Shown here one piece after another: positions 37,200 through 48,064 of a stretch of DNA of 64,000 nucleotides. The DNA is taken from the NCBI GenBank assembly GCA_003254925.1, contig QANZ01030995.1, forward strand, positions 349,980 to 413,979, in the 5' to 3' direction. The notes under the pieces were generated by a model, which searched no databases, was not told the DNA's origin, and saw only the letters and a program-made list of their open reading frames with translations. The stretch comes from Chamaecrista fasciculata. Lineage: Eukaryota > Streptophyta > Magnoliopsida > Fabales > Fabaceae. Position 1 is the first letter of the stretch; each line of letters begins with the position of its first letter. The translations under genes were made by a program, and so were the position numbers.

Positions 37200-37743
37200 T
37201 GATCGTCTAAGTACCTGCAAGAACTTCACAGGGGGGCCCTGCGAAGAATACTCCGACGCTCAAGTTAGTGTATGAGAGATGTGAGAGCAAGAGAATTCTG
37301 AAATGTGAGAAGTAGCTAACCTTAGTCTGCTGGGTTGAGCTCTATTTATAGAGCAGGGGGAGAGTGGTGGCCAGCGCGCGTGGCGCACCACGTAGTCAGG
37401 CACGATCTCCACCAGCGGGAGTGGTGGAGACCGAGATTTGCGCGACAGGGCAATCGTGGGTGATTGTGTGTTGCGATACTGGGCGGGCGCCAGGCGATTG
37501 GAGAGCGTGGGTATGACTAAGTCCGTGACCCACGATCTCCACCAGCGAGGATTGCGGAACAAGGCAGTCGTGGGTGACTACGTGTTAACCTGGAGGCACG
37601 CACCAGGACCCTGGATGGATCACGACCGCCCCTAAGTGTGCAGGGGGCACTCGATTGCCTCGCGTGCGCCTTTCCAGGTTTGGAGGGGAGAAGAGGCCCG
37701 GTTCGAGGGTCATTTAGGCGTACGCCCAAATAGTGATGTATCA
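37200..37743 (-). mobile_element. Solo-LTR-like insert inside the long-TIR MULE
   Basis: Read on the minus strand it starts TGATACATCACTATTTGGGC, has a TATA-like TATTTATAGAGC followed by the block AACTTGAGCGTCGGAG, and ends AGACGATCA. That order (TG...CA ends, TATA, then a TTGAGCGTCRGAG block) is shared with the cleaner solo LTR at 58259-58537. It is notably GC-rich, especially 37360-37700. No 5-base target duplication was found, so the borders are uncertain. Confidence 0.5.
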
Positions 37744-38718
37744 CTAGTATTTGAATCTCTGTGTTGTGTGGGTTTGAAAAAAAAATCTAGATTTAGCATG
37801 GAAAATCTGGATTTTGCGTGGATTTAGCATTATGAAGATGAAAATGATGATGAAAATTAGAAAATAAAGTTTTAATATGAGAAGAGGAAGATGACGATTA
37901 AAAAAAAATTAAGAAGTTTAGGGATTAAAAAAAATTAGGGATTTATGTTAAATTGGGAAGATGAAGATTTAAAAAAAATTAAGTTTTAGGGATTTAGGGT
38001 TTAGGGGTTTAGTGGTTAGAGTTTGGGGTCTAGGGTTTTTAATATTTTTAAGGACTAAATTGGAATGTTTGGAAGGGTTTTGGGACACTTTACAATTTTA
38101 TTTTGAGGATTTGGGACTAAAATGAATAAAGATGATGAAAAAGAGGGAGAATTGAGAATAATGGAATAAAAATGGGTCAAAGACCTAATTGTTCAACTTA
38201 AACCTTTTTTTTAGGGTTTAGGGTTTGGGGTTTGGGATTTGGGGTTTTAGGATTTAGGGTTTTAAATATTTTTAAGGACTAAATTGAAATGTTTGGAAGA
38301 GTTTTGGGACACTTTACAATTTTATTTTGAGGATTTGGGACTAAAATGAACGAAAATGATAAAAAAGAGGGGGAATTGAGAATAATAGAATAAAAATGGG
38401 TCAGGGACCGCAAAGTGCACTTTAAAAATGCTGATGTGTGGCTATTTATCTGACGTGACACAATTTTTGTTTTTTTTTTTTTTGAACATCACGGGATCTG
38501 ACGTGGCCATAACTAGACACGTTAGCACATAACGGGACACATCAGCGTCCGTTATGGCCATGTCAGCTTTTTTGTAACGCCAATATGACAGAGGGACCAA
38601 TTAGTTAGGCGTTTGCAAATGTCGGGGACCGGCTAGTACAATGCATAAAATTTAGGGACCTATCTATCACCGCCTCCAAAATTCAGTGACCGGGAAGTTA
38701 GTTTACTCATAATTTATT

Positions 38719-39310
38719 TATAAGATTAAATTAAATAAAGCGTGATTTATACCAAGACGTAAACGAAACATTATTTAAATGTGAAATGAAAGAGATTCTT
38801 CATTCTGTAGGTTCATGATTTATGCCAGTATCTGTTTAACTGGTCCCACATCCCATGGATGGACCCTTGCGTTGCAATACAAGAGATTCTATACGACTAC
38901 GTCAAACAAATATTAGCTAGGCTCTCATTCAATTACAAGATTCCTAGGCACATTATTTTTCAAAGTGTAGTCGATAACTAATTGATTATTGTCACTTTGT
39001 AGTATGTTTAAGAATAATGATAGAACTGGGGCAAAAAAAAAAAAAAACAGAAAAAGAAGGTGAAAGTAAACTTTTTGATCTTATAATTTTTGTTTAGGTT
39101 TCAATTTGGTCTCGTAACGATTACTGATTTAGTCCTGTATTGCACTTTTGATCACATATTTTTATGTTAGGTTACAGAATTAATCTCATATCTTTTGATT
39201 AATTTGTATTCATATTTTGAGATAAAAAACATACTTTGACCAAAACAGAATAACGTAAGAGCTACACATAGAATATCCGCCAAAACCGATGTAACCTGCA
39301 CGGGAAGGGA
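38719..39310. other. Intergenic DNA with a partial foldback arm
   Basis: A poly-A run and a stretch rich in TTGGTCTCGTAACGATTACT-type sequence (about 39058-39200) look like one arm of a decayed terminal-inverted-repeat element. No gene was found. Confidence 0.35.
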
Positions 39311-39540
39311 AGCAGATCCTATGCCGTACCGCACACCGTGCGGTGCGGCGAGGACCAATGGCGGGCCTTCACGTGGGCGCGTCTGCACACGTGGCGACAC
39401 GCCATTGGTCCTTGCCGCACCGACCCACGTGACGGCCCGTCATTGGTCCTCGCTGCACCTCACGGTGTGCGGTAGGGCAGAGGATCTATTGCGGTACGGG
39501 ACCGTGCGGTAGGACAGAGGATCCATTGCGGCACGAGAAG
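39311..39540. repeat. GC-rich foldback with clustered CACGTG motifs
   Basis: The left arm AGATCCTATGCCGTACCGCA at about 39314 is mirrored by GTGCGGTAGGGCAGAGGATC near 39468-39486, with ACCGTG/CACGGT inside. CATTGGTCCT occurs in both orientations around the centre. Three CACGTG hexamers (about 39371, 39390 and 39426) fall in the core. A direct repeat of the right end (AGGATCYATTGCGGYACG) follows. GC content is far above the surroundings. It is probably a MITE; function unknown. Confidence 0.55.
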
Positions 39541-40377
39541 TGTACCTTAAAGCTTGCGTATTAGTAACTTTCACTAGTCACTATTATGTTTATGCCAACT
39601 CTTCCCCCACGGAATATCTCAATTCTTTGTAGGTTTTGGACAAAAGCCAAAACCGTCCGTAAGTAAATATTTTATTTAAGTTCCAATGTTTAACTTCTGA
39701 CCTTGGCTAATTATAAACCTGCACAAAGAAGTGGGGTATAATTTTTCAGAATATATAATATAATATACAAGTTTTCATCATTATATTCCACTAACCTGCT
39801 ATATGTTAATATGTGCCTTGCTTTAAACGTCAAGTAAAAGGAACAACCTTTACTAAAGTAAAGGCTTGGCCTATGATTGAAACACCCGCAGGCTCGTCGT
39901 AAATTTACGGTTGCACGTATCCAGAAGAGAAAAAAATATATACTATGACCAAAAAACGCGTTAAAATGGAAGGGCAGTATAACATGTATTTCTATGACCA
40001 AAACAAGCATTGAGATGGAATGGAACACAAAGGGCAGGAAATGATAAGAGTGACAATTCAAAATATCCAACAAATGACTTGGCGTCACCTAAACTGAATT
40101 TTAAGAATAAGGTTATGCAAATGAACAAAGTAAATTTCCTATAAAACTAGTCACCCCAAACACCAGCCAAAACACTTCTAATACATTTTTTTTCAAGTCA
40201 TGACAAGTGGCCGTGCATAGAGAATAAACAAAACGGAACTGAAGAAATATGGGCGTTGACAACTTCCAATGGCATTTCTACACGGATCAACTGTAGTAAC
40301 AGGTGAACCCAATCCATTACACATTAAGTTAAATGTCCTCCAGTTCACATTGAGCAGGATCAGGAGCAGGTAGTGAA
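39541..40377. other. Intergenic DNA downstream of the UBC gene
   Basis: No gene recognised. The part near 40377 should be the 3' UTR of the UBC gene. Confidence 0.4.
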
Positions 40378-43234
40378 TCACAACATTTCTTGTGACTTCC
40401 TCACACAGCGGCTAACCTTCTTCTTGAAATCGTCTCTCCTGTCTCTCCACTCCTTCTGCAACAATAAATCACAACATATGGGTCTCAAAACAACCTCAAT
40501 CTTGAAGCACAATAAGAAACTAAATTTAGTAATTTACACAATGCTCTTAAATGATATTACTTGTCCAATGAATTCCTTCTACTAGGCCTAAATTTGTGTT
40601 AGACTTTAGACAAAACAAACACTATGCAAACTACTAAATGGTTACCTCTTTTTTTCCCTAGCAAGTAAAAAATCAGGTCAGTAAAGCATTGGGCTTAAAT
40701 AACATTATTTGACCAGGGTAATCCTTGTCATAGCTACTCTCCACACCTTATTTATTATCTGTCACTCGTACAATTTGTCCATACTCAAAAAAGAAACACA
40801 CACTATCTGTTTTCTATCATTCTATCATTAACATGTGGGTTTAATTTAATAATCTTATACAAGTCCCTCATATTATGCAGATTTACTCACCATCTGCAAT
40901 GACTTTGCTCATGTATCTCTCAAGTCTAATCATATATCAGGAGTTAGTTTTCATGCTGAATACCTAGGCTCAAGGAAGTATCTACTGAATCCAATAGAAT
41001 ATGCATGACTAAAACTATGCAGGGACCACAGCCATTTCCTCCACAAGGTAGTAACAATGCCCACAATAGACAACCCAATTTTGTTAAGTAACAAAGACAC
41101 TTGCAACTTCTCATAACAATTTATTGTCTTTCTTTATTTCTTTCTAGGAGGATACATGGAATACAAAAGAAGGAAATATCTATGAGAGTCAAACATATTA
41201 GAAGCGTCAAAATGCAGGTTAAACTTACAGCGGCTTCCACATTTGCAGGTGATTCATCATTAGGACTAGAAAGCATAGATATGATACTCAATACTATACT
41301 CTCTACCTGCAAGATAACAAAAATAATATTATTGACAAGTAGGTTGTAAATATCTCAACAAGTGTCATGGAATCCCTAGAGGTGGACATTAAGCGGCATA
41401 CCATTTACTAGGATATCCACCAAAATCAGTTTATGGCAAGCCAACCTTGAAATTTTTAACTCCCCAGATTAGTTTTAAGGCATTAAAGGTTCATAGTCTT
41501 CACAAACGCTCAAGTTATTTCTAAATTCTAATTTGAGGTGATGCTGGAATGCCCTCACTTCAATATTGAGCTTTTTATGTTATAGCACAATGAGCCATCA
41601 ATAAATATAAACAACTCATTAGTCTTTCAATCGGACTAAATTTAAGGACCAATTAAAAAGGAGAGAAGGGGAGAAGCAATAGGGTGGAAATATGCATACT
41701 AGTACTTGATGATTGCAAACCTCAACCAAAATATGTATATAATCATAATGTACATAACCAAACCAGAGACTGAATTTCAGTAAAGACAATTGCATTTTAT
41801 AAAGAGCTTCTGGCACATAATCGCACATTATAATGTTGATATACTAGTCTCAAATATCTAGCACATAGCACCCAAAAAAAATATATCTAGCACGATGTTG
41901 ATGTAGTCAGCGAAAGGGAAAATTCTCATGTTCCAAACCTTTAAAAAAAAGTGTTCTTATGGCTATATTTTTTCTCACATACCGTATGAACAGGTGTCCA
42001 GCGCTCACTTGCAAGCTCATAACCATTTGGATCATCGCCAGGTGGATGAAGAATTGATATGCAAACCCGTCCATCAGAATATACTGCAATTTGAAAAGTA
42101 ACACAAGTTAACAGTGTCGTGCAAATTTGATCAGGATCACAAATTACAAAAAACTAACCATTGGGATGCCATATCTCTGAGGTGAATTTCACTGATGGTG
42201 GGCTGTTTGGGTAATTGGAAGGAAAACTCATTATGGCGTTGAAGAACCCCCCCTCACTACAGAACAGCAGAGTTGTCAGTAATATATAAATACAAAATAG
42301 AACATGGAAAAATTACAAATATTAACAACCAAAACTGAACAAACTAGAGGGAAAGTGAAATAATGATTTTGAGCATTTACTGAAATTCAAGAAAAGTAAA
42401 ACGCTGCATTCCCATGTAGTTGCCAGTTTAGGAAAGTATAACCTCTTTGCAACCAAGGAGTTGCATTTATAAGCAATTTTGTCCAAATTTCTTTCACCAC
42501 TTCTCCCAGGATCATACTCGATTACATCCTCATTCTCTGCTCATCTTGTAAGGATCACTTGGCTCGATACCAAGACCTTGAAGCTCCAATACTAACCCCT
42601 CTCTTCTCTCTCTCTCTCTCCCCATAGGCCCCAATCCTTTGCCAGTCTTCCACTACAGTCACTTCAATTAAATAGACCAACAAAAACAATGTATTCATGT
42701 GATATTACTAAATTGATGAACCATGATTAGGATAGGCAAGAAACATTCTCAATCACCAAAACCCAATCACTCCGACCTAATTTTGAAGAACACCAATAAG
42801 AAATTGAATGTATGATCTCTCGGATGCCAAAACCCTCCCGCTTAACTAAACCCAAAATAACAATAAAACATTATGATTGGATATGTTAGGGAAATATTGG
42901 CTCCATTTAGCAATAAGAAATCGCATAGATTTTGTTAGGGAATGAAAGAAAATCATCATCTGTGCTTACTAAAGTGTATCGGGAGGTCCAATTATCGTAA
43001 CACTCCATTCAAATATGTTGTTTTCATCCACTAAACCGGCGGAGAACCCGTCTACGGGGTTTTTGCATAGATCTGAAATCAATAGAAGGTCAATTAACGC
43101 ACCGCGGAAAATCCACGCGAAACCCTTTGCGGCTATCATCAAATTAATATTAGAAACACAAAAGCAAATACAGAAACTCTATCATGGCTACCTCTGAGCT
43201 GCTTTTGGAGGAGAAGGCTAGCTTGAGACGCCAT
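40378..43234 (-). CDS. UBC13: Ubiquitin-conjugating enzyme E2, UBC7/13/14 (UBE2G) type
   Basis: Six coding exons (minus): 43234-43192, 43072-42970, 42256-42159, 42083-41983, 41306-41229, 40455-40378. They give 166 residues, the normal size of this group. The start [20 protein letters not shown] and the end CVRKSQEML match plant UBC7/13/14. The E2 core is complete: the HPN motif (EIWHPNVYSDG) and active-site Cys 89 in GRVCISIL. The acidic-loop insertion characteristic of UBE2G follows ([20 protein letters not shown]). The enzyme accepts ubiquitin from E1 and, in this family, is tied to ER-associated degradation and Lys48 chains. UBC13 is preferred to UBC7 or UBC14 only because the SEC14-like and UXS neighbours match Arabidopsis At3g46440-46460 as I recall it. 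The frame is intact. Confidence 0.96.
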
Positions 43235-43373
43235 CAACGAACGAAGGTAGATTGAAAAAACTCCGACGAAAGAGACAAGAAAAGGTAACAGGAAGGAGAG
43301 AGAAAGAGAGAGAAGATATGAGATTCTGAAGAAAGAAAAGAAAACAGAGAACTCCGAAAGCCGACACTTCGAT

Positions 43374-43381
43374 TATTTATA
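43374..43381 (-). promoter_or_regulatory. TATA box of the UBC gene
   Basis: TATAAATA on the minus strand, about 140 bases upstream of the ATG at 43234. The leader between them is rich in CT on the coding strand (CTCTCTTTCTCTCTCCTTCC), typical of plant leaders. Confidence 0.6.
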
Positions 43382-43552
43382 GATAGAGAGATGCTTCTCA
43401 ATGGCGTCTTCCGCAGCTGTGGCCTATGCGTCCCGGGGCGCAATGGGGATCCTCTGCGACCACGTTCTCATTGAGGATGCTTTAACATCCAATCAGAATT
43501 AGCCACGTCATGATATCGCTCCGATGATTGGCACCGGAAACCATTCTATTAT

Positions 43553-43850
43553 TTTTTTTTTGGTAAATTTCACTTTGGTACCATATTTTATAGACCAATT
43601 CCACTTTGGTACCCTGTTCTCTTAAAAGTGACACTTTGGTACCCTGTTCTTTCAAAAATGTCATTTTGGTACCCTGTTCTTTCAGAAGTGACATTTTGGT
43701 ACTCTGTTCTTTAGACCAAGTGACACTTTGGTACCCTAAAAAAGATAGAATAGGGTAACAAATAGTGAAAGAACAGGGTACCAAAGTGTCACTTGGTCCA
43801 AAGAACAGGGTACCAAAATGTCACTTTTGAAAGAACAGGGTACCAAAATG
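43553..43850. repeat. Foldback array of ~40-bp GGTACCCTGTTCTTT units
   Basis: The left half repeats TTTGGTACCCTGTTCTTTCA with small variants at about 43605, 43640, 43668 and 43697. The right half carries the reverse complement (GAACAGGGTACCAAARTGTC) at about 43770, 43803 and 43830. It ends abruptly at a single N (43851), so the right border may be an assembly break. Confidence 0.7.
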
Positions 43851-44309
43851 NTTTTTGGTTCCTCAATTCCATGATCTGCATGGTTTATTTTATATTTGAT
43901 CTTGAATGATTCTTTGGTTTAAACTGATTTCCATGGATACCCAACTAATAAAAAAAAAAAGCTGGGATACCCGACTTCAGATAGTCAAGAAACAGTACAG
44001 GATAAAGGGCATTGTCAATCACCCCACTTAGCCATTTCATCCAACCTTGCTGAAATGAGGAAACAATAACACACTTTGTCACGAATTAAAAAACAAGCAC
44101 ACATCCAATCACGATTGGTTGGCCTGACTTGTAATGCCTCACGCAGCGATTCTTTTGAGAAGAAATTTCTTGAGTTTAAGGAGACAATAAAAAATGATGA
44201 TTTCAAAGAAAACAGAAAGAGTTTTCAAATGAGCTTTTCCGATATACATGGAGAATTCAACGCAAGCTTTTCCCCACAAACCAAAAATCGTAGCAACAAG
44301 AAAAAGCAA

Positions 44310-44630
44310 ATTTTATTTCCATGAGGGGTATCTCAAATCCACAGTCCCGGAGGACACAAACATAAACATAAACATAACAAAACATAACATAAAACGAAAA
44401 CGCTAGTAGCCTAAGACTATGTATTAAAATCATAATATCCGACTGTACCAGAATAAACACAAAAGACAGATACGGTAAATAAACAAAGGGCCTCAAAGAG
44501 CTTTGATGATCTCATCGGCACCGGAGATAGTGAATTCTCCTCCGTTCTCAACCAAGCAAAGCTAAAAGAGGACCAACAGCTTGCACAGTAGCCTCCATTG
44601 AAGCGAGGTCGCAACGAAGAAGTGAGGAAG
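44310..44630 (-). pseudogene. Processed-pseudogene-like fragment of an unidentified small gene
   Basis: The minus strand reads as a spliced-message-like unit: CT-rich leader, ATG at about 44598 opening MEATVQAVGPLLALLG then a stop, and immediately in another frame VENGGEFTISGADEIIKAL followed by a stop. A long TA-rich 3' tail with GGAAATAAAA near 44315 follows. The two frames look like one short protein broken by a frameshift. I do not recognise the parent gene. No target duplication was established. Confidence 0.4.
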
Positions 44631-44659
44631 AAAGAAAGGGAAAAGGCGAATTTGAGGGT

Positions 44660-45428
44660 AATCTCTTTTTTTTTTTTATTATTGTTGTTAAAATGTTATT
44701 AGTTTTTGCATAATAGTCCTTTTTTTATCCACATCATCTAAATTTGCCACTTCAATATCCCAGTCATCATGCCACATCAGCATTAACGGAAAAAATTTAA
44801 CGGAAATATCGATAGGACTAACGGTGAGAATTTTTCAAACTTATGGGACCAAATCTGAGACGAAAAAACTTATAGGACTGATCTGGGAACTCATGCAAAC
44901 TTATAGGACCAATATTGCACTTTGGCCTCTTTTTTATACCACATTTAAGTTAAAAAATCTTCTCTAAGTCTTCTCTTATTTAAAATGTATCTTTTTCGAT
45001 CTCGCATAAATGTCTCTTTATAGATAATGTGTTTTTTCTCAAAAACACCATTTGATTTTCTCATGTGGAAGCAAATTTCATAAAGAGAATATCTATCTAA
45101 AGGCATGATAAGCATTTATTATTAATTTTGAAACTATAAAAAGTAATAACACTCTCACAATTAGTACAAGTGCGTAAAAATGGAGATATTATTACTATTT
45201 GAGAATGGTAAATGTCATGATCATTATCAGTTAGTTGAAATAATAAAATTTTTGATTTTTGTTCAACACTTAAACAAATTTTTCAGCATATTTAGCAAAA
45301 ATGACGAGAATCTTTTTTTTTTTACTTGAAAAATGGCCAGAATCAATAACAAAAAAATCTATAGTTCTAACATAATATTTTTAAACTTACCAAAACTTGG
45401 ATACCTAGCTAGCTGTCAAGATATATCA
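44660..45428. other. Repeat-derived DNA upstream of the subtilase fragment
   Basis: 44680-44935 looks like a TIR-element arm (ACTTATAGGACCAATATTGC and similar). The rest is AT-rich. The signal peptide, propeptide and first catalytic Asp expected upstream of the subtilase are not here. Confidence 0.5.
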
Positions 45429-46134
45429 AGTGCCCACGGCACTCACATGGCCTCCATCATCGCCGGCCGCACCGTCCCCAACGTCGCCGGCGGCAAGGTT
45501 TCCGGCGGAGCTCCGATGGCTCGCCTGGCGATCTACAAGGCCTGTTTCGCCTACAAAGGGCATCCGTTCGATCAAGGAAACTGGTGCGACGAGATCGATG
45601 TGGCGAAGGCGTTCGACGACGCCGTGGGCGACGGCGTCGACGTGATAAGCGTGTCGTTCGGAATGGACGAAGCAGAGGAATATGCGAAAGATGCGATTGC
45701 GATGGGAGGATTAAGACTTAAGAGCGTTGGAGAAGAAGAATGTGTTGGTGGTGGTTAGTGGTGGAAACGCAGGGCCTTCTGCTCAATCTGTGACGAATCC
45801 GGCTCCATGGCTTTTTACTGTTGCTGCTTCCACCATTGATAGGTCTTTTCCTGCTAATATTCTTCTTCCCAATGGCTCCATCGTTCAGGTTTGTTATCTA
45901 ATAGAGATCATTTACTTTTTTTACTCCTTAAATTTGTCTTAAAATTATAATTTAATCCATTTTAAGAATGTACTTTTTAGGTTTACACACCTGTTTGACT
46001 AACTTTAATTTCTTGGCATGATCTTTGATTTTCGAGGAAATTAATAACTTAGTTTGTATTGTTTATCTAAAATTTGAAAGATTAGAGGGTTATTTTAGTA
46101 CTAAATATATGCAATTGTACTCGGTTTGAAACTT

Positions 46135-47265
46135 GAGGAAAGATACTATTTGGTCCCTCTTTTTTCACACTTTTGACTATTTGGTCCTTCTATTTTTGAA
46201 ATAGACTATTTGGTCCCTCTAAAATTACAAATGTGAACTCGTTAGTCTCTCCACTCACTAACCGTGATGATGTGGCCATTAAATGCCCATGTGGCATGTT
46301 AAAGGCCACTTTATCGTCCTAGTCAGCTAATTGGGGCCAAATCTGAATTAAATCCATTTATATCAGAGGACCTCTTTGTATAATTTTTATCGAAGTTTCA
46401 TAACAAAGCTAAAATTGAGTCAGCCACAATTCCCAAATTGGAACCCTAGGTGAGCTTCGTCTTCGTCCTCCTCTGTCTCTCTCAGTTTCTTTCTCTCTCT
46501 CTCGCCGGATTCACTATCGCCCTAGTTGGGGTTTTTGAAGTGAAGAAGCTTGTGGAAAGAGACGTACGTGGGTTGGGGTTTTTGAATTGAAGTCTCTTAT
46601 GTTTGGTGAGTTAATGCATTTGGGCGATAGTAAGAGTTGCAGCAAGAACTGAATTTTGGCTTTGTTATGAAGGAATAGTAAGAGTTGCAGAATTGTGGCA
46701 AGATCATTTCAGTTGCAGAATTCAAAGTGGCGTTTGTTATGAAGAACGTTAAAGGAAATTTTGCTGCAACCAAAATTCAGATTCCTGCAATCAAAATTAT
46801 GCAGATTCTGCTGCATAATTTTGGTTGTAGCAGAATCTTCAGGCCAACCCAAAGAACCAAATCTGAATTAAGCCCAAAGGAAATTTTGGTTCTGAAGAAT
46901 TCGAACATTTCAGTTCTTGCTGCAACTCTTACTATTCCTTTGTTATGAAGGAATAGTAATTGTAGGCTTTTAATTTTGGCCTGAAGAATTTGGGAATTGT
47001 GGCTGACTCAATTTTGGCTTTGTTATGAAGCTTCGTTAAAAATTATACAAAGATGTCCTTTGATACAAATGGGTTTAATTCAGATTTAGTCTCAATTAGC
47101 TGACTAGGATGACAAAGTGGCGTTTAATTGGCATGTTAAACGGCCACATCATCGCTGTTAGTAATTGATATTGGGTGGAGGGACTAATGAGTTCACATTT
47201 GTAATTTTAAAGGGATCAAATAGTCAAAAGTGTGAAAAAGGAGGGACCAAATAGTATCGTTCCTC
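46135..47265. mobile_element. MULE-type non-autonomous element in the subtilase intron
   Basis: Terminal inverted repeats: GAGGAAAGATACTATTTGGT from the left, GAGGAACGATACTATTTGGT read in from the right. A perfect 9-base duplication TTGAAACTT flanks it (46126-46134 and 47266-47274). There is no transposase. The interior includes a second inverted pair around AGAGTTGCAGCAAGAACTGA. Confidence 0.85.
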
Positions 47266-48057
47266 TTGAAACTTTATGTTTCAAAATATTTATATTGATC
47301 ATAAATGTTGNGGAAAGAGACGTACGTGGGTTGGGGTTTTTGAATTGAAGTCTCTTATGTTTGGTGATTTAATGCATTTGGGCGATAGTAAGAGTTGCAG
47401 CAAGAACTGAATTTTGGCTTTGTTATGAAGGAATAGTAAGAGTTGCAGAATTGTGGCAAGAACATTTCAGTTGCAGAATTCAAAGTGGCGTTTGTTATGA
47501 AGAACGTTAAAGGAAATTTTGCTGCAACCAAAATTCAGATTCTGCTGCAATCAAAATTATGCAGATTCTGCTGCATAATTTTGGTTGTAGCAGAATCTTC
47601 AGGCCAACCCAAAGAACCAAATCTGAAATAAGCCCAAAGGAAATTTTGGTTCTGAAGAATTCGAACATTTCAGTTCTTGCTGCAACTCTTACTATTCCTT
47701 TGTTATGAAGGAATAGTAATTGTAGGCTTTTAATTTTGGCCTGAAGAATTTGGGAATTGTGGCTGACTCAATTTTGGCTTTGTTATGAAGCTTCGTTAAA
47801 AATTATACAAAGATGTCCTCTGATACAAATGGGTTTAATTCAGATTTAGTCCCAATTAGCTGACTAGGATGACAGTGGCATGTTAAACGGCCACATCATC
47901 ACTGTTAGTAACGGATATTGGGTGGAGGGACTAATGAGTTCACATTTGTAATTTTAGAGGGACCAAATAGTCAAAAGTGTGAAAAAGGAGGGACCAAATA
48001 GTATCGTTCCTCTTGAAACTTTATGTTTCAAAATATTTATATTGATCATAAATGTTG
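46554..48057. repeat. ~750-bp direct duplication separated by a single N
   Basis: 46554-47310 and 47312-48057 are nearly identical, both starting GGAAAGAGACGTACGTGGGT and ending ATTGATCATAAATGTTG. They differ by a few substitutions and small indels. The boundary is the N at 47311. The duplicated block starts inside the MULE and runs past its right target duplication into unique flank. Confidence 0.9.
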
Positions 48058-48064
48058 TTGAATA

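Larger units (their letters stand above)
35783..38708. mobile_element. MULE-type element with very long terminal inverted repeats
   Basis: The ends are mirror copies: GAGTAAACTAACTTTCCGGT from the left, and the reverse complement GAGTAAACTAACTTCCCGGT from the right. The arms extend inward for roughly 750-900 bases (left to about 36550, right from about 37830), with long shared blocks such as CCAATATGACAGAGGGACCA. ATAATTTATT flanks both sides (35773-35782, 38709-38718), a 9-10-base duplication as for Mutator-like elements. There is no transposase. The core holds a non-TIR segment (about 36550-37199) and an LTR-like insert (37200-37743). The element sits in the space between the SEC14-like and UBC genes. 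Confidence 0.85.

Noticed and set aside
37260..37744. GC-rich frames suggesting a gene in 37.3-37.7 kb
   Set aside because: The region has LTR-type ends, a TATA box and an LTR-type sequence block; frames lack domains.
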